Origin: Brachionus manjavacas
Taxonomy: Eukaryota; Rotifera; Eurotatoria; Ploima; Brachionidae
Direction: 5' to 3'
Assembly (NCBI GenBank): GCA_019054805.1
Contig: JAHQIY010000003.1
Coordinates: forward strand, 2,790,001 to 2,854,000
Length of the DNA: 64,000 nt
Positions within the stretch are counted from its first letter, which is position 1, and each line of letters starts with the position of its first letter. Below are positions 12,901 to 22,716 of this stretch, one piece after another. The notes beneath the pieces were generated by a model. It searched no databases, was not told where the DNA came from, and saw only the letters and a program-made list of their open reading frames with translations. A program made the position numbers and the translations under genes.

Positions 12901-15552
12901 TATAAATAACTAAATTTAAAAATTCAAACTTTTTCTGTTCACTAAAATTATCAAATTTTTTTATTTTTAATGAAAATAAAAAAACTTCTTGGTTACTTAT
13001 TACATAATACGAAATGACCTAAAGTTATGTGATCTGATAAAGCAGCTAGACCCTTCACTACTTTAAAAAAATCCGTGTTCGATATAAGGACATGTCATTT
13101 TAAGTAAGTGCGACTAGTAAAACTAGTAAAAGTAGAAGCTTCTTGATGCTTACATTGCATGGCAATCAACTCTTAATTCATTGCATATGTTTGATCTGCA
13201 TAAATAGAGCTTGGTTTAGGTGAATCGGGAGATTCTCTTTCTTATTCTTAATACATTTATATTTATACAAACAAACTATCAATTACAAAGGCCAACAAAA
13301 ATGAGAGAAAAATTTAATAAAAAACAAAAAGTTATATTTTGATTTCTAGTGTAATATATGATATTTCTAAAATATCGATTCTTTAATGCAGCATCATGCA
13401 ACATGCTTGTTACCTTGTCAAAGATAGAAAAAGCATTTTTAAATTTTGCCGACAAGATAAATTTAATCAAAAATGGAATAAATTAGTTTTGAAAACACAA
13501 ACTTTCGTTTGGCATTTGAAAAGTTGGGTCTTGGAAAAACGCTCTGTGTAGTTTCGATAAAAAGTTGTATTCTAAAACCTATGGAACTATTAAAAAAAGA
13601 AAGCTTGTTTGAAAGCTGATTGATTTGTGGAATTAAAGATTATAAATTAAATTGAGTGCGCTTGTTTCTGATGCATTTGCTTAAACAAACTCTAGATGCA
13701 AAAACATTACGCAATAGCTTTAATTTTCTCTCAAAAATCAAAATCAAAAATACATGTTTTCTGCTGCCGAAAATTCTTTATCCTCTAGAAGATATCTAAG
13801 TCTAAATGAAGCCCCAGGCATGTAAATAGATAGATTTTAGATTCTTGGAAAATAATTGAAATTGATTTATGGAAGAAAAAGAATTTCACTAATTTTCCTT
13901 TTCTAACCGGATGTATAAATTTTGATTAATTTAATTCTTTGACAAATTATTTGCTTTAAGAAGGTTGAATATATTTCGTTTTTTTAATCACTCAAAATTC
14001 AATATTTTTTCTATTTCCTAATTATTAATTAGTTTCCATTCCTTTAATACAGTTAAGTTAACAAAAAATATCCGGAGTAAAAATTAATGCAGTTGATAAT
14101 TATGATTTAATTGAATTTATAAAATTCAAATGACGACAAAAAAAAGAAACAATTGCTTTTGTTAAACTCAAATGTTGACTATTGTTTGCTCTGATTCTCT
14201 TGGTCTAAGAATTTTACTCATTCAATATCATAAGATAAAATCATAATTTTTTTATTTCGATTTTTGAATAAATGTGTTTCCGCTTTTATTTTATTAATTT
14301 AGGCTTTATTTGAAAATTTGTTCAAGTTTCAGAATCTAAGTCTACAATTTAGCAAAAAAATCGATTTTCATAATTTTTGTTCCTTTTATAATTATTAAAA
14401 TTCTGCTCCAGTACCCATTAATTTATCTAAGATGCGATTTAAAGTATTTCTCAAATTGAATGCTCAAATATTGATCAAAATTGGTCATACTTGGGTCCGA
14501 TTTAAAAAAAATTCCTAAAATTTTAAACATCAGATTAAATTATATTTTGAATAAAAAAATTTTTTTTACGGCAACTTGAATCCAAAATTGCTTATCTTTA
14601 GTGCATACATAGTTGTCATTAAATTCAATTATAATAATGATTTTATTTTAAGAATCTAACCCCTAAGCTTAAAATCACCCATTAGCACAGTCATAAATTT
14701 AAGTTTAAATTTGTATTAATCTTAAATTTAAAAATAAAAATCTCTATTTAATTTTTAATATTTAATTTATAAAACTAAAAATAGTTTTTAAATTTAAATT
14801 AATTTTTTTAAAGTTTAATCAAAAATATTATTTATTGTTATCGTAACTAATTAAAAATAATTTTTATAAAAATTATTCAAAAAATATGATAAACGTATCT
14901 ATAACTGCTCTCATAATGCAATTGTCTTAAAAATATTAAAATGCATTACTATTTGTAGTAAAAGTAGTGGTGGTTAGACCAGGAAAGATGATCAAGGTCA
15001 AAATTTTGAATTTAAATTTTATTTTTTGTTCGTAGCTCTTTGTAAAAAAAAATTACTTTATTTAAAGTAAATAAAATCTAAAATTTTAAAGTCATTGTGA
15101 ATTTTTATACAAATCTTTCAAAAATTCTAAAAATAAAATTCTTTTTCAAAAATAAAAAAAAAAAAATTTTAAATAACCCAGGAAATATTAATGATCAAAT
15201 AAAATACCGATATTTATATGCATTGACGATCTGAATACAATCCGAAAAACATAAATTTCATACTCTTTAAAAAATGAAAATTTATGTCTTTTAATTTGAA
15301 TTTAAAACCTCTCAATCAAATATTTATTTTTTCACGAACAGAAGTTTTTAAATCAAAATCAATATTCTGAACAAAATGAATAAACTGAACAAAATGAAGA
15401 AAATGAATCATTTATTTGTTATAACTTTTTTTGAAAATTAAATGAAAACGTCGGATTAAAGGACCGTCGTCATTACCTCGTTAAAATTCTTTAATCGCTA
15501 ATTAAATTTGAATTAGGTGGTTGTAATTTTAAATAAATTTAACTTACAAGTG
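12901..15552. other. AT-rich intergenic DNA, no gene seen
   Basis: No coding frame with recognisable content on either strand. A 63-codon minus-strand frame at 13,279-13,470 looks like chance. No tandem array or long inverted repeat was seen. Confidence 0.55.
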
Positions 15553-15632
15553 GCTTAATTATTTTTGTGTATTTGAATTACAAAATGTATCCAATGTTGA
15601 AATAACATTGAAAAAGTGCGATGTTTCAAAAA

Positions 15633-15684
15633 TTTTTTCAGTCTCAAATAAAAAAAATAATTTTTTATTTGAGACTGAAAAAAA
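15633..15684. repeat. Perfect hairpin inside the left arm
   Basis: Arms 15,633-15,656 and 15,661-15,684 are near-perfect reverse complements built on CAGTCTCAAATAAAAAA / TTTTTTATTTGAGACTG, with only a few bases between them. The copy at 42 kb lacks the second arm, so this hairpin is a local inverted duplication specific to this copy. Confidence 0.8.
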
Positions 15685-15962
15685 TATTTAAATATTTAAA
15701 TGAAATTTAATATTGCAAGCATAATCATATTTAAAATTATACTCGTTAGTGAAATAGAATGAGTAAAATTTTTTTTTGGAAATTTGAAAATTCTTTGTTA
15801 ACTTTTAGGTAATTCATTTATTTATTTTCTACCGAGCAAATGCTCCTTTAGAATAAAAACACATGAAAAAACTAAAAAAAAGTTAAATAATATAAAAAAA
15901 GATAAAAAAAAAATAGATAAATAATTCACTAGATTAAAGTTTATATTCAGTCGCTGAAAACT

Positions 15963-16578
15963 GGATCTAGTCGGTTAGGTGAACCAAAGTTCACTTATAA
16001 TCCGAAATATTAGGTTTTGTGAACTTTTGGTTCACCCAATTTTTTTGTTCAAAATAGAATTTGGTGAACAAATTTCCAAATATGTGAACAAATTGAATAA
16101 AACTATTTAATAAATGAATGCCTAATTCTCGAAACTGATATAGAAATTAATTAATAATTTTTTTGTTTTTTTTATTTTTGAAGGAGCTTTAGAAATAGCA
16201 TTTGCTCTGTTCTGATTGACTTGGCAATACTCTTTCCATAATCCCAAATACCAAGATGCGCCCTCTTCTTAAATCTTTGCATTTCAGTATAAATAATAAA
16301 ATTTAAAGAAAATAATAAAATTTAAAGAAATTTAATTTTTCACCCTTCTAGTTTTTGACTTTGGGGAACATAGATTTATCTGTTTCCCAAAATTTTCCTT
16401 ATCCGCCCAACTTTAAAGTTTCTTTTAATTACTTTTTCTATCTTATTTTTATCATTACATTAGTTTTTTTCTAAATAGGTATAGAAATTTCAAAGTAGGT
16501 GAACAATTTTAGATTAGGTCAACTAATAGTTCATAAAATCTGAGAACAAGAATTGTTCCAGTTTTACCGACAAGACCC
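15963..16578. mobile_element. 616-bp Merlin-like MITE with GTGAAC repeats
   Basis: The left end GGATCTAGTCGGTTAGGTGA and the reverse complement of the right end (GGGTCTTGTCGGTAAAACTG) are imperfect inverted repeats. Termini starting GG(G)TCT resemble those of the 37-kb element. Flanks TGAAAACT and GAAAAACT could be a worn 8-bp target duplication. GGTGAAC/GTTCACC units recur inside (about 15,978, 16,020, 16,064, 16,083 and 16,498), some as palindromes. No coding frame was seen. The superfamily assignment is inferred only from the ends and repeat architecture. Confidence 0.5.
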
Positions 16579-16989
16579 GAAAAACTTTAGTTTTTTATTT
16601 ATAAATTTTGACTTTAGTGATAATTGACGTTGGTTTGATGAATTTTAACAAAAACTCAATTTATAAAATATGCAAAACAGAGTGTAGATAGTTTTTAAAC
16701 AAATATTATCTTTAATCATCATATCACAAACTCGAAATTTATAAAAAAAAAAACAAAGTTTTTGATGCTTGCAACGTTAACTTAAAATTATTTTTTTATT
16801 TGAGACTGAAAAAAATATTTGAAACATCGGCCTTTTTCAATGTAATTTCAACATTGGATACATTTTGTAATTCAAACAATAAAAATTAAACCATGTTTAA
16901 GCTTGTTTATTTTTAAAGTAATTGAAAATCAAGAATAGCGAAAAATTTAAATAAAATAATTCTAAATTAACAAACATTAACCTGAACTC

Positions 16990-17610
16990 TCCTTTCCACT
17001 TGAAAAGAATCTAGGTCAGTTTCCTATAAATAAATTGGCTGAACAGGTTCGAAAGCTTCCCAAAGTTGGTTCTTTTAGTAAGTTGATCCGAGAATTGTAT
17101 TTGAGTGTCTCGGTCTTTTTAAACTTGCTCTCCCAATCACTTGCCAACTCCATCATGTCATTAAGAGAAGAGTTATATCGATTACAACTTCTCTTTGATG
17201 CCACGTATAAATTGATCCATTATTGAATCATCTCTTGATATTGACTCGTTTTCAAAAGAATCGCGTGCTAGTGTCTTTAAATTTTCCATTAATTGAAAAA
17301 AGTTTTCGTTGTCCTGTTTGAATCTACTAACGAAGGTCATGATTGGATCATGGGTTGACTAGTTACGAACAAACAGTCTTGCTAGTGTTTTCCAAATATC
17401 TTGGTAACTTCCGGTGGGGTTTTCCAGTAGAAGTAAATTTTCCAACTCTTTAGACAGACATTTTAATACTACATTGCGTTTATTTCCTTCGGAGATTTGT
17501 TGATTTCGTGGTTCGAAAACACTTAACCAACCTCGAATGTAGTCTTTACGGTTGTAAACTGGTGTCCAAGCGTGTTTGTCTTTGTGATTGGTATGATCAT
17601 CTTAACAATT
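16990..17610 (-). pseudogene. Ty3/gypsy-type gag relic
   Basis: On the minus strand, about 17,605 to 17,359 reads GWLSVFEPRNQQISEGNKRN, then a block with KCLSKELENLLLLE and a Y-x-D-I-W motif, then a stop. After the stop the frame continues as SRFKQDNENFFQLMENL...MDQFIRGIKEKL to about 17,170. The pattern (aromatic-rich start, conserved Leu blocks, W in the middle, F-I-R-G-I near the end) is that of Retrotrans_gag capsid domains. Stops and at least one frame change show it is dead. The primer-binding-like site and LTR end at 17,880-17,901 lie upstream on this strand, as expected for gag. A 62-codon minus-strand frame at 17,016-17,204 may be a continuation. Confidence 0.65.
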
Positions 17611-17879
17611 CCTCTAAAAATCCAATTAAGATGTAAAAACACGTCTTCAAGGCCCATTTCGCATGCCTGGATGTAAAAATAATAACGGATACCTTCCATG
17701 CCGTTGAAACAATACCTAGCCAAAACATCATTTCGTATAAAAATGTGGGCCAAGTATTATATGACAATTGGTCATAATAACCTCACAACACAATCAGTGA
17801 TAGTTTAGAATTTGAGTTCATCAATCATTGTGGTCGTTTCAGTTAGTTGCCACTTATAGAAAATTGAGCGAGCTTTTCT

Positions 17880-18107
17880 TTCTTATCGGGTGCCAATGTT
17901 GAAAAGACGCGTAATTTATTCTAGATTTTATTACCAAAAATAATATTATGGTTACATAGACTTATAGAAAATAAAAGAAAAAAAATAAGTTTATTTTGCT
18001 GGCATAGCATATGCCACCAACATGAAAAAGAATGCTCCCACATTCCAAGTAAAAAACACTTCATATCTCGGTGATGGACTCAATCGCTAATTTTCAAATG
18101 GTGTCTC
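17880..18107 (-). repeat. LTR-like sequence with primer-binding site (minus orientation)
   Basis: Read on the minus strand, a region with TGTTG near 18,022 runs through AATAAA (a possible poly(A) signal, about 17,925) to ...TCTTTTCAACA at 17,897. TTGGCACCCGATAAG follows directly; its TGG start is what a tRNA-primed binding site shows. TGTTG...CAACA are typical LTR ends, giving a 126-bp LTR. The inverted homology continues outward to about 18,107, so the true LTR may be longer and start elsewhere. Confidence 0.5.
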
Positions 18108-18335
18108 ACATTAGGCCAATCTGCCAATTGGGCTCTATGATGCAGTCTCATATAACTGTCATGTACAAGAAAAAATATGTATGTTTTTTCGTTATTTCTC
18201 TGGTGGGGAGACAACTTGAATTAGCGATTAAGTCCATTTTACACCGAGATATGAAGTGTTTTTTACTTGGAATGTGGGAGCATTCTTTTTCGTGTTGGTG
18301 GCATATGCTATGCCAGCAAAATAAACTTCATATAG
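17985..18335. repeat. Large palindrome: two head-to-head LTR-like arms
   Basis: Arms 17,985-18,107 and about 18,205-18,335 are inverted copies of each other. Both include TGCTGGCATAGCATATGCC, the block around GAATGCTCCCACATTCCAAG, and CACTTCATATCTCGGTG, with few mismatches, around a ~100-bp centre. The left arm continues into the LTR end, while the right arm diverges after AAATAAACTT. A 127-codon plus-strand frame across the palindrome is a by-product and is not called as a gene. Confidence 0.8.
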
Positions 18336-18412
18336 ACAATTTTGACAAATTAAGTTTTGAGATGAGAAAACTCTTTTGTAAGATAAATCCTGAGCAAAAT
18401 TTGTTAGAATTA

Positions 18413-19666
18413 CAGTTCTGCTTCGATACCTTGAATTCACCATATTTTACGTAAATTATGGTAAATTCACGATATTTTACCATATTTACCGTAAAATATG
18501 GTAGTCTAAAAAAGGGTATTTTTCGTAAAATAACGATGATTATCGTAAAATACCGATAATTATTGTAAAATTCAGTGAAAAAAAAAATTTCCAAAATTTC
18601 TCGAAAAAAAACGATTTTCATGGAAAAATTTTTTTTTTGAATTTTTGAAAAAGGAAAAAAAAAATTTTGTGAAAAAAATTGACGTAAATTTCGGTAAATT
18701 TTTGTAAAAAAAAGGTAAAAAGTGGTAAAAATTCAACAGAAAAGGATAAATGGATTTTTTATTATTTCATTCAATTTTTTTCTAAACAAATTATGAAAAT
18801 TAGTATTTTTTTGTCAATTATTTGTTTTCCCAAATCAGTTTTTGAAAATATTAAGAACGAAAATGTTAAATTATTTTCTTATATACAGAAATTATCAAAA
18901 ATCATTTATAAAGAGCTCTATAAAAAAAGATATACAATCAGAATTTAATGATCTGACCAGTCACCATTTCTTTCACTTACAATCTCAACAACCTAGAAAT
19001 GTTTATTTAAAAAATTAAAATAATAAAATTTTTTAAAATTTTTTACATATTTAAGATGATTTATATATTTCTTACATTTTTCAACTGTCAAAATTTTTTG
19101 AAATGCTTGATATCAAAAGTAAAATAATACTTTGTAAAAAGCTGGGCTTGTAAAATTTATTCCAAAAGGATCAACATTCAAAGAAGCTTGGGACAAGGCA
19201 GCCAACAGCTTAAAAGCATAAAAAGCTAGAAAATAAAATTTATTTTATAAATAATGTTTAAATATTAATTTTCATAATTTGTTTAGAAAAAAATTGAATG
19301 AAATAATAAAAAATCCATTTATCCTTTTCTGTTGAATTTTTACCACTTTTTACCTTTTTTTTACAAAAATTTACCGAAATTTACGTCAATTTTTGTCACA
19401 AAATTCAATCAAAATTTTTTTTTTCCTTTTTCAAAGATTCAAAAAAAAAATTTTCCATGAAAATCGGTTTTTTTCGAGAAATTTTGGAAATTTTTTTTTT
19501 TCACTGAATTTTACAATAATTATCGGTATTTTACGATAATCATCGTTATTTTACGAAAAATACCCTTTTTTAGATTACCATATTTTACGGTAAATATGGT
19601 AAAATATCGTGAATTTACCATAATTTACGTAAAATATGGTGAATTCAAGGTATCGAAGCACCACTG
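18413..19666. mobile_element. 1.25-kb TA-flanked element with ~400-bp inverted repeats
   Basis: The ends are CAGTTCTGCTTCGATACC on the left and the inverse of CAGTGGTGCTTCGATACC on the right, both flanked by TA, as in the Tc1/mariner/pogo supergroup. The arms 18,413-18,806 and about 19,261-19,666 are nearly identical. They are full of GTAAAT/ATTTAC units, including local palindromes such as CATATTTACCGTAAAATATG. The ~450-bp core has one short frame (about 19,141-19,219, GLVKFIPKGSTFKEAWDKAA...) that I cannot assign. It is non-autonomous and inserted into the gypsy debris. Confidence 0.75.
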
Positions 19667-19754
19667 TACTAATCTTAAACGTGATTCCTCCGAGTCCTTA
19701 GTTTTTTTGAGCATGAAAATAGCTCATATGGTTAAGAAAGCTTTTTCTATGATC

Positions 19755-20025
19755 TAGTCGTGTTTGAAAAATTGAAATTAGAAAACTTTCTTAGAGGATT
19801 GTCAAATGATTTAGCTGCAATGGTTCGTGTAAGAAAACCAGCCAATTCAAGAGGGATTACGTTTTGCTGAGATCTGTGAAGTTGATAAAGGAACTAAAAA
19901 GAAGGAACATCTACTTGTCAATGAAATAAGATCGGAAGAGCCCGACTTTGAAGCTAGTGACAAACAAAGTAAAAATCCATCCACTTCTAAAGCTGATGCT
20001 GAAATATCGTCCAAACTTATAAAGT
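19755..20025 (+). pseudogene. Second gag-like fragment (plus strand)
   Basis: The plus strand from about 19,760 reads VFEKLKLENFLRGLSNDLAA, then MVRVRKPAN. This is the end of a capsid domain of the Retrotrans_gag type. After a one-base frame change, FAEICEVDKGTKKKEHLLVN continues to about 20,025. It runs in the opposite orientation to the integrase fragment that abuts it, so the retroelement has been rearranged or two insertions are juxtaposed. Confidence 0.6.
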
Positions 20026-20517
20026 CAATTCCACTAACTCAAGTTCCCAGTCTTTTTGAGATGTAGACGAGTTGCGCATGACTTTACCAAGGTTACGCAT
20101 AAATCGTTCACACATTCCATTTGATCTAGGCCATAACGGAGTAATTCGCTTATGTTTAAAACCTTGATCAAGTGCAAACTGTGTAAACTTAAATGAGTTA
20201 AAAGGAGGTCCATTATCAGATTTAGTGGCACCTGGTATACCAAAAACTGCAAAAATTTCATTTAAAACTGGAATTACAATATCTGCTGAGGTACTTGAAA
20301 TGGTTCTTACCAATGGATACCTAGCATATTCACAAATTAATACCAGTAAATACTTGCCACATTTAAGAGGACCAAAAAAATCAACACTAACTAGGATTTT
20401 TTTGGTCCTCTTAAATTTGGATTTTTTTGGTTCTTGTTGATTTTCAAGTGTCCAAACTCTGCTTCGTTTCACATGATCATGTGAATTACGATCACATGAC
20501 GACACTTCAGATGCCAA
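20017..20517 (-). pseudogene. Ty3/gypsy-type integrase core fragment
   Basis: A 166-codon open frame contains the catalytic core of a retroviral-type integrase. VSVDFFGPL carries the first Asp (D46), KSDNGPPFNS the second (D101) and NGMCERFMRNLGK the Glu (E137). The spacing between D101 and E137 is 35 residues, the canonical D,D(35)E. The HHCC zinc domain, reverse transcriptase and chromodomain are absent. The N-terminal 40 residues are Lys/Arg-rich and unlike integrase, and the C-terminus stops soon after the core where plus-strand gag begins. The catalytic residues are intact but the element is a fragment. Ty3/gypsy rather than BEL/copia is inferred from the overall motif spelling. Confidence 0.85.
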
Positions 20518-20715
20518 AAAAATGACTAAGTGACCTTACTGAAAAATTCTCTTTTTTATTCTCTTTTTAATTCTTTCTTTTTATTTTAAATTTAAGAGTA
20601 ATTTTATGAAAATTTATTTTTTTAAATTTATATTTACAATCCTCATATAATTCTAAGTATTTTGGTGAAAATTTAAAGTGCCCAGACTTGATTATAAGTC
20701 AAAGTTTTAAGTCTG

Positions 20716-21192
20716 AGTCATAATTTAAGTCAAGTCATGACTTTTTTTTTATCAAGTCAATCAATTAAATTTTTAATAAAAAAGTTCGAACAACATGAAT
20801 TTTTTGACGTTCCAGGTAGTAAATGCGGCGGCGGTTTTGTCGATTACAAGAATTATAGTTGTTGATTTGACTGTCGATTTCAAGCATATTTCGTTAGCAG
20901 ATAAACTCTTATCTTCGAACGATGATTCATTAAATGTCACTTCGAGATCAATCAATTTTAAAAAGAATTTAAAGCCATTTTCAAACAATTTTTAGAAAAT
21001 TTTGTGATCATCTTATTCGTTTGTATGAATTGATGCACATTATTGAAGAGGTTTTAAATTTTCTTGAAATTTATTTCATTATAAATCATTTTGACAAGTT
21101 AAATTATCGTTTATTTTGTATTTATATTATGACCCAACAAATTAGTTCTAAATTGGTACTAATTTGTAAATACCTGAACAAAGTCGAATATG
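20716..21192. repeat. 477-bp direct repeat, copy A (5' of LINE)
   Basis: This block is identical, base for base as far as I could compare by eye, to 25,398-25,874. It ends exactly where the LINE begins (21,193); the other copy begins exactly after the LINE's (TAC)n tail. The first 50 bases hold AAGTC/GACTT units like those of the hAT-like ends. Opposed 66- and 71-codon frames are present, without recognisable content. The simplest reading is a very long target-site duplication. Confidence 0.9.
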
Positions 21193-21236
21193 TCGAATAA
21201 TATAAATTCAAATATCTCGCATAATTAAACCTAAGC

Positions 21237-22148
21237 ATGTCAAATCCTGACCCGTTTGAGTTAGTGAAATCGAGAAAGTGGCCATCAATCACTGGAGCAC
21301 CGCAGCAGTATGTTAAGGATCATCGTGACTGGATTAAGAGGCTAGTCGAGGAGGTCTTGGTATTAAAGAGCGAGGTTGAGAGCCTCAAGACAATGTGTTC
21401 CAACAACGAGAATACCATCAACGAGTTGCAGAATGAGAACAAGGATCAACAAAACACCATAGCAGCGCTACGTGAGGAACTGGCTGTGTCCTCATCGTCT
21501 CTTAAGAACGATCTCGAAGGCAACATCATGAAAGTAGTAGAGGATGCTGCCAGGAACGTTACCTTGGCCGAAGTAGTAAAGCGTGGATTAAACACCAAAA
21601 GTTCAGACTTTGAGGCCAATCTCGCTCTTGCGAACAATAAACTGACACGAGAGAGAGAGAAGAGAGCCAGTAACATCATGATTTTTGGTCTCAAGTGTGA
21701 CAATGACAAGCACCGCGATGACCAAGTCAACGATTTAGTTGGTGTCTTAAGTTTGAATTCGTGCCAGATCAAACGAATAGTTAAACTGGTTCCCAAGAAC
21801 TCGAACCTGACGCGTCCTCCACCGATCCTTGTCGAATTTGACAGCCCCAGTACCCGCAAGACTGCTCTTAAGTCTACTCGTGCACTCAAGACTCACGAGC
21901 GATTCGTTGGCGTACAAGTGGCGCCCGACCTGACACCTAGTGAACGCCTCGGTCTCAAACTTGAGCATGACGCATGCGTTGAAATGAATAGCAAACTACC
22001 TGCGGACAGTCCATTTGAGTGGCGTGTACGTAATGGTACGAAGACCAAGATCGACAAATTAACAAAGCGCTTCTACAGAGCTAGCATTAGAGCAGAAATG
22101 TCAGCCAACAATATTGGTGCCCAGGTAATTGATGGGAGTTCTGCCTAA
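21237..22148 (+). CDS. LINE ORF1 protein (coiled coil, RRM-like)
   Basis: The 303-residue protein is probably the RNA-binding nucleic-acid chaperone of the LINE ribonucleoprotein. Residues ~35-100 are a heptad-rich coiled coil (VLVLKSEVESLKTM, NTINELQNENKDQQNTIAAL), as used for trimerisation in L1-type ORF1 proteins. Around residue 145, ASNIMIFGLKCDN resembles the RNP2 strand of an RRM-like fold. The PPPILVEFDSPSTRKTAL segment (~195-212) would be the RNP1 region. The rest is basic, with several Lys/Arg clusters. There is no CCHC zinc knuckle. The frame is intact and overlaps the start of ORF2 by about 17 nt, which suggests coupled or re-initiated translation. Confidence 0.8.
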   Translation: MSNPDPFELVKSRKWPSITGAPQQYVKDHRDWIKRLVEEVLVLKSEVESLKTMCSNNENTINELQNENKDQQNTIAALREELAVSSSSLKNDLEGNIMKVVEDAARNVTLAEVVKRGLNTKSSDFEANLALANNKLTREREKRASNIMIFGLKCDNDKHRDDQVNDLVGVLSLNSCQIKRIVKLVPKNSNLTRPPPILVEFDSPSTRKTALKSTRALKTHERFVGVQVAPDLTPSERLGLKLEHDACVEMNSKLPADSPFEWRVRNGTKTKIDKLTKRFYRASIRAEMSANNIGAQVIDGSSA

Positions 22149-22716
22149 ACTTCCCACAAACAGCCCAATCTCAACTAAGAATGATCACTCTAAACTTGCT
22201 ATAAATTATCTGTGCTATTTTCGTGATTTCTTTATATCTAATTTATGTTTTTTTTTAAATAATAAAGATTATAGTTGTTCGGGTGGTATAGCCGTAGGTG
22301 AGAGCTCGATGGATCGCCCAAATCCTGTTTATTCAAAAATATCGTTGTCGTCTCGGTCTCGTCTGTCTAACAACAATTACCCGTCTAGTCTGATAAATCA
22401 ATCGATACCATATCTTACCTCAACTACTGCCTTGCCGCACAACGTAAATTCTGAACTTAAGTGCATCTACACCAATGCCACCTCGCTCAGATGCAACATT
22501 AAGCGAGCAGATCTCGAGCTTAGAGCTAAAGAGGTCGATGTCATATTCGTCACAGAGACTTGGTTTAAAGACACATCAACCGTCTCTTTCGACTTCTTTA
22601 AGCATTTTAGGCGAGATCGTGGTAGTCAAGGTGGCGGGGTCATTATTTACGTCAAAGACTCGCTGCTATCATCAGAATTAGCGATAGCATCCTACGTCGC
22701 ACTCTTGTTCCCCTGA
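22132..22716 (+). CDS. LINE ORF2, N-terminal part (endonuclease start), frame broken
   Basis: This is the first part of the ORF2 polyprotein. From about codon 110 it shows the start of an apurinic/apyrimidinic-type endonuclease: KCIYTNATSLRCNI (the metal-site Asn region), then VDVIFVTETWFKD with the catalytic Glu, then GSQGGGVIIYVKD. Just after SLLSS (about 22,665-22,682) the frame must shift to continue (ISDSILRRTLVPL...). The unshifted frame stops at 22,716. ATG at 22,132 overlaps ORF1; an internal ATG at 22,309 is an alternative start. The single frameshift in an otherwise open 3.2-kb ORF means either recent inactivation or a sequencing error. Confidence 0.8.
   Translation: MGVLPKLPTNSPISTKNDHSKLAINYLCYFRDFFISNLCFFLNNKDYSCSGGIAVGESSMDRPNPVYSKISLSSRSRLSNNNYPSSLINQSIPYLTSTTALPHNVNSELKCIYTNATSLRCNIKRADLELRAKEVDVIFVTETWFKDTSTVSFDFFKHFRRDRGSQGGGVIIYVKDSLLSSELAIASYVALLFP

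Larger units (their letters stand above)
15553..16893. mobile_element. Inverted-repeat element, interrupted
   Basis: The left arm (about 15,553-15,640) and right arm (about 16,795-16,893) are inverted copies. Both contain ATTACAAAATGTATCCAA, then an ACATTGAAAAAG-type stretch, GATGTTTCAAA and CAGTCTCAAATAAAAAA. A third copy, of the left half, lies at 42,025-42,310 and continues through TAGTGAAATAGAATGAGT and CGAGCAAATGCTC, as here. The interior is taken up by a separate inverted-repeat element at 15,963-16,578. No transposase frame is present, so this looks non-autonomous. The exact ends and target duplication are uncertain. Confidence 0.65.

Noticed and set aside
18071-18454. 127-codon plus-strand frame
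   Set aside because: It runs through a large inverted repeat of LTR-like sequence and into a transposon end; the open frame mirrors the palindrome and has no domain.
18328-18621. 97-codon minus-strand frame rich in Ile/Phe/Tyr
   Set aside because: It lies mostly inside the GTAAAT-rich inverted repeat of the TA-flanked element; the periodic sequence explains the openness.
20773-20988. 71-codon minus frame, repeated at 25,455-25,670
   Set aside because: The two are identical only because the 477-bp block is duplicated; no recognisable product.
21446-21889. 147-codon minus frame opposite LINE ORF1
   Set aside because: It is antisense shadow of a G+C-richer coding region; ORF1 on plus has the coiled coil and RRM-like motifs.
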